64,000 nt of DNA from Acidimangrovimonas sediminis (GTDB lineage: Bacteria; Pseudomonadota; Alphaproteobacteria; Rhodobacterales; Rhodobacteraceae), in assembly GCF_002871005.1 (NCBI RefSeq), contig NZ_PHSN01000001.1, forward strand, positions 124,001-188,000, written 5' to 3'. Shown here one piece after another: positions 17,539 through 25,606 of the stretch. Within the stretch, counting starts at the first letter, position 1, and every line of letters begins with the position of its first letter. Below the pieces are notes generated by a model, which was not told where the DNA came from, ran no database searches, and saw nothing but the letters and a program-made list of their open reading frames with translations. Both the position numbers and the translations under genes were made by a program.

Positions 17539-18489
17539 TCAGGAGCCGTAAACCCGTTCCTCGGGCGGGCGCAGGTGGGCCTGTTCGGTGAAGGCGCGCC
17601 ACAGCTCCTGCTCGATCGGCGAGCGGGCGTGTTCCGCCAGCGTGGCGACGTAGATGTCGGCGCGGGGGATGTCCTCGTAGGGCGGCAGACGCCAGAGCCG
17701 ACCGGCCTCGCAGTCGGGTTCGGCCACGTGGACGGGAAGGGGGCCGACGCCGAGCCCCGCGACGATCATGCGACGGACTTCCTCGAGGTTGTGCGAGGTG
17801 CCGACCACATCGCCGCTCAACTTGGCGCGCAGCCTGAGCGCCGCGACCTCCATCAGGGCGCGGTCGGTGCGTTCGGTGACGAAACCGACCGAGGCCTCTC
17901 CCTCCAGATCGGCCAGCGTCAGGTCGGTGCGGCCGAACAGCGGATGCGCCGGCCCGCAGTAAAGCGCGAAATGCTCCTGGAACAGAAAGGTCAGGTCGAG
18001 CTGCGGGCTGCGTTCGCTGACGAGGCAGACCGCAAGCTGTGCCCGGCGGCTGGCCACCATCGCCAGCGCTTCGCGCGAGGCGACGACGCTGAGGGTCAGC
18101 CGCACCTTGGGGTGCCGCCGGTGGAAGGTTGCCAGCGCCGCGTCGAACTCGCGGCAGATGACGTGGCTTGCCAGCACGATCACCGCCTCGCCCTGCAATT
18201 CGACGTCGCTCTGGTCCAGCCGCATCGGCAGGCGCGAGACGGCGGCGTTGATCTCTTCTGCCTCGGCCAGCAGGGCAAGGCCCGCGTCGGTCAGGGCGAA
18301 GCTGGTGGGGCTGCGCTCGATCAGGCGGCGGCCCACCTGTTCCTCCAGCCGCTTGAGGCTGACCGAGACGGCGGGCTGCGTCAGGTTCAGCCGCTGCGCC
18401 GCATCGGTGATCGACCGTGCCCGCGCGATCGTCACGAAGCTGCGCAGGAGGTTCCAGTCCAGATGTGGAGATACGATCTCTTTCGTCAC
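17539..18489 (-). CDS. LysR-family transcriptional regulator (candidate controller of both flanking operons)
   Basis: 316 residues from GTG 18489, which has AGGA seven bases upstream; a TTG at 18564 would add 25 residues unlike the family. The winged helix reads LDWNLLRSFVTIARARSITD then TQPAVSVSLKRLEEQVGRRL. The effector domain includes LQGEAVIVLASHVICREFD. It lies between the M20 hydrolase gene and the transporter operon on the same strand. Both of those promoters carry the same 42-bp sequence with a T-N11-A box, so this protein is the natural candidate regulator of both. The inducer is unknown. Confidence 0.85.
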   Translation of the reverse strand: MTKEIVSPHLDWNLLRSFVTIARARSITDAAQRLNLTQPAVSVSLKRLEEQVGRRLIERSPTSFALTDAGLALLAEAEEINAAVSRLPMRLDQSDVELQGEAVIVLASHVICREFDAALATFHRRHPKVRLTLSVVASREALAMVASRRAQLAVCLVSERSPQLDLTFLFQEHFALYCGPAHPLFGRTDLTLADLEGEASVGFVTERTDRALMEVAALRLRAKLSGDVVGTSHNLEEVRRMIVAGLGVGPLPVHVAEPDCEAGRLWRLPPYEDIPRADIYVATLAEHARSPIEQELWRAFTEQAHLRPPEERVYGS

Positions 18490-18640
18490 CGGCTTGTCCT
18501 GCTTGCATCGCCCTTTCGGCGGCGACGCAGTCAGGACGGCAGAAGCGGCGGGAAGGGTCAACAACCCGTCTGCACTTCGCTGCCCCCGAACAGGGCATCT
18601 GCCTTATTTGGCGTCATATGTCGCCCGGCGCGGGCGCGGA

Positions 18641-19888
18641 TCAGCCGGCGGCCTGCCGTGCCATCTCGGCCAGCAGGCGGGCGCCGTTCGCTGCCTGCTC
18701 GGGGCTGCACCATTCCGCCTCGCTGTGCGAGACGCCGCCGCGGCAGGGCACGAAGATCAGCGCGGTGGGGCACAGGCCGGCCAGGCTCAGCGCGTCATGC
18801 GCCGTCAGCGTGGGCATGGTGATCGCGCCCAGCCCCAGGCGCGCGGCGACCTCCAGCCCGGTCGTGACCAACCCCTGGTCGAATGCCACGGGCGCACGGT
18901 AATGCCGGTGCTCAAGCGTGATTTCCAGCCCCCGGGCATCGCGGATCGCCGCGACCGCGGCCTCGATCCGCGCGACCATCCGGTCGCGTTCGCCGGCATC
19001 GAGATGCACCACGGCCCAGCTCATTCGTGTCAGGTGCGGCACGTTCACACGGTTGTTCGGCCAGTTCTCGATCACCGAGACACCGACCATTCCGTCGGGC
19101 TCGGCACCGGCGCCGATCTTCTCGATCTCCAGAATCAGCTCCGCCGCGGCCGCCAGCGCATTGCGGCGGCGCGACATCGGCAGGGTCTGCGTGTGGCCGT
19201 TCTCTCCGTGCAGGCTGACGTAGCCCGAGCACATGGCAGAGCTGCGCGTCACCATGGCGATGTCCTGCCCCTCGGTCTCCAGCCGCGCGGACTGCTCGAT
19301 GTGCAGCTCCAGGTAGCGGTGGGGAACGGGGCCGGGCAGGGGGGCATCGGCGATCCCGGAAAGCCCTGGCCGTGCATTCGCCATCTCGTCGGAAAGCCGG
19401 ACGCCCGTGCTGTCGCGCCGCTCCAGTACCTCGCCAAGCGCCAGCTGCCCCGCGTAGACGGCCGACCCCATCACGCCCGGCTGGAACCGCGCGCCTTCCT
19501 CGTTGGTCCAGTTGACGATCTCGACAGGGTGGCGCGTGGCAAGGCCCGCCCGGGTCATGGCGCGCGCCACCTCGAGGCCCGCCAAGACGCCGAGCGGCCC
19601 GTCAAAGCGACCGCCTGGCATCTGGGTGTCGAGATGGCTGCCGATGACGACCGGCGGCAGGGTCGGGTCGGTACCCTCGCGCCGCGCGAACATGTTGCCG
19701 ATCGCGTCGATCCGCAGCGCCAGCCCGGCCTCCTGCGCCCAATGGGCGAAAAGCGCGCGGCCCGCGCGGTCCGCGGGCGACAGCGCGGGGCGGTAGGATC
19801 CGCCGGCTGCCGTGCCGCCGATCACGCCCAGCGTCATCAGATCCGACCACAGGCGGTCGCGATCAATCGCAAGCTGCGCGCGGGTCAT
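18641..19888 (-). CDS. M20 N-carbamoyl-L-amino acid hydrolase / beta-ureidopropionase-type enzyme
   Basis: 415-residue metallo-hydrolase that releases CO2 and ammonia from N-carbamoyl amino acids. Metal ligands can be followed: His in VVIGSHLDTQ, Asp in GGRFDGPLGVLAG, paired Glu in NWTNEEGARF, His in LELHIEQ and His in GGVSHSEAEW. Length, and the dimerisation insert that follows LELHIEQ, fit the HyuC/AmaB group rather than M20 peptidases. Allantoate amidohydrolase is a close alternative that motifs alone cannot exclude. Its promoter shares a LysR-type site with the peptide-type transporter downstream, so enzyme and transporter are likely co-induced. Confidence 0.82.
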   Translation of the reverse strand: MTRAQLAIDRDRLWSDLMTLGVIGGTAAGGSYRPALSPADRAGRALFAHWAQEAGLALRIDAIGNMFARREGTDPTLPPVVIGSHLDTQMPGGRFDGPLGVLAGLEVARAMTRAGLATRHPVEIVNWTNEEGARFQPGVMGSAVYAGQLALGEVLERRDSTGVRLSDEMANARPGLSGIADAPLPGPVPHRYLELHIEQSARLETEGQDIAMVTRSSAMCSGYVSLHGENGHTQTLPMSRRRNALAAAAELILEIEKIGAGAEPDGMVGVSVIENWPNNRVNVPHLTRMSWAVVHLDAGERDRMVARIEAAVAAIRDARGLEITLEHRHYRAPVAFDQGLVTTGLEVAARLGLGAITMPTLTAHDALSLAGLCPTALIFVPCRGGVSHSEAEWCSPEQAANGARLLAEMARQAAG

Positions 19889-19973
19889 GCGACGTCTCCC
19901 GTATCAAGGACGCCCCGTCTGCCAGTCCTCGGCCGGGGCCTGGTGCCATGAAGGCACGCCCCGTCCGGGGCGG

Positions 19974-20015
19974 CCAATGAAACCTCTCGATGGGGGCCAT
20001 AGCCCGCGTCTATGG
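19974..20015 (-). promoter_or_regulatory. LysR-type operator, copy B, upstream of the M20 hydrolase gene
   Basis: CCAATGAAA begins at 19974 and CCATAGCCCGCGTCTATGG occupies 19997-20015, preceded by GGGG. On the minus strand the box reads ATAG-N7-CTAT, a textbook T-N11-A LysR site, about 110 bases before the hydrolase start. A 6-bp hairpin (CGCCCC/GGGGCG, 19957-19972) lies in the presumed leader. The remainder of the 311-base divergent gap 19889-20199 shows nothing else I recognise, including no clear promoter for the plus-strand kinase gene. Confidence 0.7.
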
Positions 20016-20199
20016 TGATCGCGGCAAGGGCAATTTCGGGGGCGTTTCGGCGCATTTCGGGTGGCATGCGCGCCGTTCCGCTCCGGGGTTGACGCTGTCG
20101 CAGGTCTGCGGATAGCTCAGTCCGGCCCGGCGGGGCGACCTGCCCGGGCCTTCAGCGGCACCGCGTCCGAGGGGCGCGCAGCACGGCGGGCAGTCCCGA

Positions 20200-21243
20200 A
20201 TGCAACTTGACCTCAGCTTCGAGCGGATCGCGCTTCCGGCCGTGCGGGAGATGATCGCGGATCACTACGGCCTGACCGGGGAGGTCACGCCGCTGTCGGC
20301 CGAGAAGGACCAGCTTTTCGACCTCAGGGCGGACGGGCCCCGGACGGACGGGCGACGGCTCTTGTTTCGCATCACCCACCCGACCGAGACGGATGAGGAA
20401 GCCGCGCTGCAGATTGCCGTACTGGAACATCTTGCGCGGGTGGCGCCCGACATCCCGGTGCAGCGGCTGGTGCCGACCCGGGCGGGCGCGCCGATGGCCC
20501 GGATCCGCGATCAGGGCGGTGCCGGCCGCAACCTGCGGCTGGTGACCTGGCTCGACGGAGCGCTTTTCCGTCATTCGCGGGCGGGGCTTGTGCAGGCGCA
20601 GGCGCTGGGGGCCGCCTGGGCCGGGCTGAGCCGAAGCCTTGAGGGCTTCGATCACCCCGGCCTGCAACGCCAAAGCCCCTGGAACCTGCGCGAGGCCGGC
20701 ACCACCCGTGCCGCGCTTTCCGGGCTGGCGGATGCGGACCGGCGTGATGCCCTGGCGCGGCTGCACGACAGGCTGGCGCCGGGGCTGGAGGCGGGTTTCG
20801 CGGCGCTGCCGCTCTGCCCGGTGCACAACGATTTCAGCGGCGACAACATCCTCGTCGATCCGCAGCGGCCCGAACGGCTGACCGGGATCCTCGACTTCGG
20901 CGACCTCACCGCATCGCACCGCATCTGCGACGTTGCGGTGGCGGCCTGCGACTTTCTCGAGGGTGGAGAGGATCCGCTGGCGCGTTCCGCCGCCTTCGTC
21001 GCGGGTTTCGCCGAGGCGCAGCCGCTGACGGAGATCGAGCGCGCGCTTGTCTTCGACCTGATCCTGATGCGGCTTTTCCTGCGCATCGCCATTGCCGAAC
21101 TGCGCGCCGCGGCCAACCCCGCGAACCATGCGTACCTGACCCGAAACACCGCGCGGCTGCGCGACCGTCTGGCCGAGCTTGAGGCGCTTGACCCCGGCCG
21201 CGCCGCCGCCCGCTTCCACGCTGCCGGAGACCCGACACCATGA
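20200..21243 (+). CDS. APH-fold small-molecule kinase (hydroxylysine/amino-alcohol kinase-like)
   Basis: 347-residue aminoglycoside-phosphotransferase-fold kinase. The catalytic loop is CPVHNDFSGDNILVDP (HxDxxxxN pattern) and the metal loop is GILDFGDL, as in hydroxylysine kinase, homoserine kinase II and choline kinases. The N-lobe SAEKDQLFDLRADG ('EKDqNf' type) is closest to the AGPHD1/hydroxylysine kinase group. Its stop overlaps the start of a class III PLP protein related to ethanolamine-phosphate phospho-lyase. The pair could phosphorylate an amino alcohol and then eliminate phosphate. A true antibiotic-resistance role is unlikely. Ribosome site weak (GGCGGGC). Confidence 0.72.
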   Translation: MQLDLSFERIALPAVREMIADHYGLTGEVTPLSAEKDQLFDLRADGPRTDGRRLLFRITHPTETDEEAALQIAVLEHLARVAPDIPVQRLVPTRAGAPMARIRDQGGAGRNLRLVTWLDGALFRHSRAGLVQAQALGAAWAGLSRSLEGFDHPGLQRQSPWNLREAGTTRAALSGLADADRRDALARLHDRLAPGLEAGFAALPLCPVHNDFSGDNILVDPQRPERLTGILDFGDLTASHRICDVAVAACDFLEGGEDPLARSAAFVAGFAEAQPLTEIERALVFDLILMRLFLRIAIAELRAAANPANHAYLTRNTARLRDRLAELEALDPGRAAARFHAAGDPTP

Positions 21244-22559
21244 GCCCGCGCGACCGCATGATCAACGCCTTCGACCCCGCGCGCGCCGACGGCCTGTCCC
21301 CCGCCGCGGGGGACCTGATCCGCCGCCGGGCGCAGGCAATGGGCCCGATGTACCGCCTGCTCTATGCCGAGCCGGTCGAGGTTGCCCGCGCCAGCGGCGC
21401 CGAGATCTGGAGCCCGGCGGGAGAGCGCTATCTCGATGCCTACAACAACGTTCCCGTGCTGGGCCATTCGCACCCCGCCGTGGCCGAGGCGGTGGCGGCG
21501 CAGCTGGGGCGCTACAACACCAACACGCGCTACCTCGAACCCATGGTCGTCGACTATGCTGAGCGCCTGCTGGCCACCTTTCCGGGCCCCCTCGGCCACG
21601 TCATGTTCACCTGCTCGGGGAGCGAGGCGGTGGACCTGTCGCTGAGGATTGCGCGGCGGCGGACCGGGGCGCAGGGGATCGTCGTCACCCGCAACGCTTA
21701 TCACGGCAACTCGCTGGCCACCGCCGCCCTCTCGCCCAGCTCGGGGCCCGGGGTGCCGCTGGATCCGGCGGTGCGCGTCATCCCCGCGCCCGAGGATGCG
21801 CCCGAGGTGTTCCTTGCCGCGCTCGAAGCGGCGATCTGCGATCTGCAGCGGCACGGGTTTGGCCTTGCCGCGGTGCTCTTCGATTCTGTCTTTTCCTCGG
21901 ACGGGCTGTGGCTGGAGCCGGCGGGCCTTCTCGGCCGGGCGGCCGGGATCGCGCGGGCGCAGGGCGGGCTGTGGATCGCCGACGAGGTGCAGCCGGGGTT
22001 CGGCCGCATGGGGCACGGGCTGTGGGGGTTCGACCGCCACGGCGTGGTGCCCGACCTCGTCGCATTGGGAAAGCCGATGGGCAACGGCCTGCCGGTCGCC
22101 GCGGTGGTCACCCGGCCCGAGCATGTCGCCGATTTCGGCCGCGAGGCGCGGTATTTCAACACGTTCGGCGGCAATCCGGTCTGCATCGCCGCAGCCTCCG
22201 CCGTGCTCGACACGATCGTGGCCGAAGGGCTGGTGGACCGGGCCCGCCGTGTCGGCGACGGGCTGCGCGCGGCGCTGGAAGATCTCGCGCTGCGGCACGC
22301 CCGGGTGGCGGCGGTGCGTGGCGCGGGGCTTTACCTTGCGGTCGAGTTCCGGGATCCGGAGACCGGTGTCCCGGATCCCGATACCACGCTGGCGGTGATC
22401 GGCGATCTGCGCCGCCGTGGCATCCTGATAAGCGGCTGCGGTGCTGCGGGGAACTGCCTGAAGATCCGCCCGCCGTTGTGTTTCTCCGCTGCGCAGGCGG
22501 AGGAGCTGTCCTCCGCCATCGACCTGGCGCTCGGCACCCTGGCGCCGGGCGGGGCGTGA
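21240..22559 (+). CDS. Class III PLP enzyme, amino-alcohol-phosphate phospho-lyase-like
   Basis: 439 residues, aminotransferase fold. YLDAYNNVPVLGHSHPAVAE and RYNTNTRYLEPMV are typical of the AGXT2L group (ethanolamine-phosphate and 5-phosphohydroxylysine phospho-lyases) rather than ordinary omega-transaminases. Cofactor residues are seen in GLWIADEVQPGFGRMG and the Schiff-base lysine in VALGKPMGNGLPVAA. Translation is coupled to the kinase by ATGA. Expected chemistry is loss of phosphate and ammonia to give an aldehyde. A plain transaminase remains possible, since the subgroups are separated by few residues. Confidence 0.78.
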   Translation: MSPRDRMINAFDPARADGLSPAAGDLIRRRAQAMGPMYRLLYAEPVEVARASGAEIWSPAGERYLDAYNNVPVLGHSHPAVAEAVAAQLGRYNTNTRYLEPMVVDYAERLLATFPGPLGHVMFTCSGSEAVDLSLRIARRRTGAQGIVVTRNAYHGNSLATAALSPSSGPGVPLDPAVRVIPAPEDAPEVFLAALEAAICDLQRHGFGLAAVLFDSVFSSDGLWLEPAGLLGRAAGIARAQGGLWIADEVQPGFGRMGHGLWGFDRHGVVPDLVALGKPMGNGLPVAAVVTRPEHVADFGREARYFNTFGGNPVCIAAASAVLDTIVAEGLVDRARRVGDGLRAALEDLALRHARVAAVRGAGLYLAVEFRDPETGVPDPDTTLAVIGDLRRRGILISGCGAAGNCLKIRPPLCFSAAQAEELSSAIDLALGTLAPGGA

Positions 22560-22578
22560 CGCGCCCGGGAGCCACGCC

Positions 22579-23250
22579 TCAAGCCGCGCTTTCCCGCAGG
22601 CGTTCCGCAAGGGCGCGGCCGGAGTTGAGCAGGTGCCGGCGCCACATCGCCGCCACCGCCGCGGGGTCATGGCGGCGCAGAAGCTCCATCATCTGCTCAT
22701 GCTCGTCCATCGCCTCTTCCCAGCGGCTGTCGTCCGACAGCGCCATGTGCCGCCCGAGGCGCGCACGCATCATCAGCCGGCCATGGGCATCGGCGAGGAT
22801 CGGGTTGCCGCATTCCGCGATGATCAGCTCGTGGATCGCGCTGTTGACGGCGAAGTAGTCGTCCAGCTCTCCACGCTCGAAATGCCCGCGCATCCGGGCG
22901 TGCAGATCCTCGATCTCGCGCATGCGCGCCGCGGTCACCCGCTCCGAGAACTCGCGGGCCGCCAGCGCCTCCAGCTCGGCGATGACCATGAAGAGGTTGC
23001 GCGCCTCCTCGGCATCGAACCCCGCCACCTCGGCCCCCCTGTGGGGGCGCAGAACGACCAGCCCCTCCGCCGACAGGATCTTCAGCGCCTCACGGACCGG
23101 AGTGCGTGAGATTGCATGCAATTCAGCAATATCCCTTTCGATGATTCTGGTGCCGGGCGCCAGCTTACCGTTGATGATTCGGCTGCGGACCTCGGCGGCG
23201 ATGTCTTCGGGGTTTTGGCCAAGTTTTCTTAATTCTTTTTTATTATCCAT
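22579..23250 (-). CDS. GntR-family (FCD) regulator of the dihydropyrimidinase/TRAP operon
   Basis: 223 residues from ATG 23250. The winged helix contains EVRSRIINGKLAPGTRIIER, then ISRTPVREALKILSAEGLV; the FCD domain contains FMVIAELEALAAREFSERV, YFAVNSAIHELIIAECGNP and DEHEQMMELLRRHD (metal/ligand His residues). It is divergent from the dihydropyrimidinase gene across 186 bases that contain a pair of inverted TTGCATACC sites, so local repression relieved by a carboxylate intermediate is likely. A palindrome ATTGCATGCAAT at 23111-23122 inside its own coding sequence resembles those sites. Confidence 0.85.
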   Translation of the reverse strand: MDNKKELRKLGQNPEDIAAEVRSRIINGKLAPGTRIIERDIAELHAISRTPVREALKILSAEGLVVLRPHRGAEVAGFDAEEARNLFMVIAELEALAAREFSERVTAARMREIEDLHARMRGHFERGELDDYFAVNSAIHELIIAECGNPILADAHGRLMMRARLGRHMALSDDSRWEEAMDEHEQMMELLRRHDPAAVAAMWRRHLLNSGRALAERLRESAA

Positions 23251-23339
23251 GCCTTGCTGCCTGTCCTCGCGGTTTCTTCTCTCTGCCGGGCGGGGGAGGG
23301 GTCTTCGCGCATCTCCGCGGAATTGTGCATCTGTCAAAA

Positions 23340-23413
23340 GGTATGCAAAAATTTCGGGCATATCCGTGAAAAACCCTGAATCCTCCGTGACGATCTCAGG
23401 ATGATTGCATACC
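23340..23413. promoter_or_regulatory. Candidate GntR operator pair (GGTATGCAA ... TTGCATACC)
   Basis: Two 9-mers in perfect inverted orientation: GGTATGCAA at 23340-23348 and TTGCATACC at 23405-23413, spaced 56 bases apart, in the AT-richer divergent region between the GntR gene and dihydropyrimidinase. The right copy lies about 24 bases before the enzyme's start. FCD regulators often bind short TNGTNNNACNA-like sites, which these only loosely resemble. Binding is inferred. Confidence 0.45.
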
Positions 23414-23436
23414 AAAAAATTCGCAAGGAGACGCGC

Positions 23437-24843
23437 ATGAATTTTGACAGCATTATCCGCGGGGCGACCGTGGTCACGGGCGACGACGCCCGCGTCGCCG
23501 ATATCGGGATCGCCGGCGGGCGCATCGTGGCGCTGGCCGAGCGGCTGGAAGATGCCGCTGCCGAGGTGATCGACGCGGCCGGATTGGTCGCGCTGCCGGG
23601 CGGGATCGACAGCCACGTCCACATCTCGCAGCCCTCCGGGCCCGGGGTGGTCATGGCCGACGATTTCGACAGCGCCACGCGCTCGGCCGCTTTCGGCGGC
23701 AATACCACAGTGATGCCGTTCTGCCTGCCGAAGGGGGCGATGACCCTGCGCGAGGCGGTGGCCGATTACGTGGCGCAGGCGCGGGACAAGTGCCACCTCG
23801 ACGTCGCGATGCACCTGATCGTGCACCGCACCGATCCGGTGACGCTGGGCCAGGACCTGCCGGCGCTGCACGCCGCGGGCTTCACCTCGTTCAAGATCTT
23901 CATGACCTATGCCGACATGGCGCTGACCGACCGGCAGATCCTCGACGTGATGAAGGTGGCCAAGGGGCTGGGCGCCGCGGTCATGATCCACGCCGAGAAT
24001 GAGGATGCGATCGAATACCTGCGCGACGAGGCCGAGCGGGCCGGGCAGGGCGCGCCCTACATGCACGCCCGGACCCGACCGGTTCCGGTCGAGCGCGAGG
24101 CGACGCACCGGGCGCTGTCGCTGGCCGAGATCAGCGAGATTCCGATCACCATCGTGCACGTCTCGAACGGCGAGGCGCTGGACGAGATCCGGCGCGCCCG
24201 GATGCGCGGCCAGACCGTGCATGCCGAGACCTGCCCGCAATACCTGACGCTGACTGCCGACGACATGGACCGCGCGGGGTTCGAGGGGGCGAAGTACGTC
24301 TGCTCTCCGCCGCCGCGCGACACCGAGGCGCAGGCGGCCTGCTGGCAGGGGCTGGAACTGGGCGATTTCGACCTGTTCTCGTCGGATCACTGTCCGTTCC
24401 GCTTTGCCGACAGCGCGGGCAAGGATGCGGCCGGGGCGCGCGCGAACTTCCGCAACATCCCGAACGGGATCCCGGGGGTCGAGACGCGGCTGCCGATCCT
24501 GTTCTCGGAAGGGGTAGTGAAGGGGCGGATCACGTTGCCGCACTTTGCCCGGATCACCGCGACGAACCACGCCCGCCTCTATGGTCTGGCCCCGCGCAAG
24601 GGGATGATCGCGATCGGGGCCGATGCCGACATCGTGCTGTGGGACCCGACGCTGACCCGCACCCTGACGCAGGACGACCTGCATCACGGTGCCGACTACA
24701 CGCCCTGGGAAGGTTTCGAGGTCACGGGCTGGCCCGTCGCCAGCTTCCTGCGCGGCAAGCCGCTGTTGCGCGACGGCGCCCTCGTCGAGGGGCGGGGCGG
24801 CGTCATCGAATGTGGACAACCCGACCAGAGGTACTGGCAATGA
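23437..24843 (+). CDS. Dihydropyrimidinase / hydantoinase / imidase-family amidohydrolase
   Basis: 468 residues from ATG 23437 behind AAGGAG (23425-23430). It opens cyclic amides or ureides using a binuclear metal site: HVH in GGIDSHVHISQPSG, carboxylated Lys in FTSFKIFMTYAD, His in MIHAENED and IVHVSNGEAL, Asp in LFSSDHCPF. Length matches D-hydantoinase and dihydropyrimidinase; imidases belong to the same family. It heads an operon with a racemase-family enzyme (ATGA overlap), a TRAP importer, a cyclase-family hydrolase and an amidase. With no dihydropyrimidine dehydrogenase nearby, an imported cyclic amide or imide is a better guess than uracil. Confidence 0.85.
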   Translation: MNFDSIIRGATVVTGDDARVADIGIAGGRIVALAERLEDAAAEVIDAAGLVALPGGIDSHVHISQPSGPGVVMADDFDSATRSAAFGGNTTVMPFCLPKGAMTLREAVADYVAQARDKCHLDVAMHLIVHRTDPVTLGQDLPALHAAGFTSFKIFMTYADMALTDRQILDVMKVAKGLGAAVMIHAENEDAIEYLRDEAERAGQGAPYMHARTRPVPVEREATHRALSLAEISEIPITIVHVSNGEALDEIRRARMRGQTVHAETCPQYLTLTADDMDRAGFEGAKYVCSPPPRDTEAQAACWQGLELGDFDLFSSDHCPFRFADSAGKDAAGARANFRNIPNGIPGVETRLPILFSEGVVKGRITLPHFARITATNHARLYGLAPRKGMIAIGADADIVLWDPTLTRTLTQDDLHHGADYTPWEGFEVTGWPVASFLRGKPLLRDGALVEGRGGVIECGQPDQRYWQ

Positions 24844-25565
24844 CGCGGATCGGACTGATCACCCCCTCTTCCAACACGGTGCTGGAGCCAGAGACCTACG
24901 GCCTGCTGCGCGACGTGCCCGGCATCACGGCGCATTTCGCCCGGTTCACCGTGCTGAAGATCGGCACGGACGCGGCCGCGATCGGCCAGTTCAGCCTTGA
25001 GCCGCAGCTTGCTGCGGCCGAGATGCTGGCCCATTGCAAGCCCGACGTGATCGCCTGGTGCGGCACCTCGGGCGGATGGATGGGGCCGGCGCAGGACGAG
25101 GCGCTCTGCGCCGGGATCACCGAGCGCACGGGCCTGCCCGCGACGACGGCCACGCTTGCCAAGATCGAGGCCTTCCGCAGCCTCGGCGTGCGCAGCTACG
25201 GCCTTGTCACACCCTACCTGTCGGACATCCAGTCACGGATCGTCGACACCTTCGGCGGCCTCGGCTTCGACTGCGCCGCCGAGGAGCATCTCGAAGATCC
25301 GGGCAACTTCTCCTTCTCGACCTACGGGCCCGAGCAGATCTCGGGGATGGTTCGCCGCGTGGGGGCCGCGCGTCCCGACGCGATCAGCATCTTCTGCACC
25401 AACTTCAACGGCGTGCGCATCGCCCCCGGCCTCGAACGGGAACTGGGCATCCCTGTGATCGACTCGACCACGCTGACCCTTTGGCACGCCCTCGTGCTTG
25501 CCGGTGTCGACCCGTCGGTCGTGCCGGGGCAGGGCGCGCTGTTTAGGCAAAAGACGACCGCGTAA
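24840..25565 (+). CDS. Asp/Glu racemase-superfamily enzyme (maleate isomerase/AMDase-like)
   Basis: 241 residues from ATG 24840, overlapping the upstream stop. Two cysteines placed for catalysis are Cys74 in IAWCGTSGGW and Cys186 in ISIFCTNFNG; maleate cis-trans isomerase uses a matching pair. The N-terminal LITPSSNTVLEPE motif is also typical of maleate isomerase and arylmalonate decarboxylase relatives. Next to a cyclic-amide hydrolase, it could racemise a carbamoyl amino acid or hydantoin, or isomerise a maleamate-type product. These options cannot be separated by sequence. Confidence 0.75.
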   Translation: MTRIGLITPSSNTVLEPETYGLLRDVPGITAHFARFTVLKIGTDAAAIGQFSLEPQLAAAEMLAHCKPDVIAWCGTSGGWMGPAQDEALCAGITERTGLPATTATLAKIEAFRSLGVRSYGLVTPYLSDIQSRIVDTFGGLGFDCAAEEHLEDPGNFSFSTYGPEQISGMVRRVGAARPDAISIFCTNFNGVRIAPGLERELGIPVIDSTTLTLWHALVLAGVDPSVVPGQGALFRQKTTA

Positions 25566-25606
25566 AGCGGCTTTCAACCCTCACCCCTCCAACACGGGAG
25601 ACATCC

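Noticed and set aside
20200-21243. Aminoglycoside resistance gene
   Set aside because: The kinase fold is shared, but coupling to a phospho-lyase-like PLP gene and N-lobe features point to metabolism.
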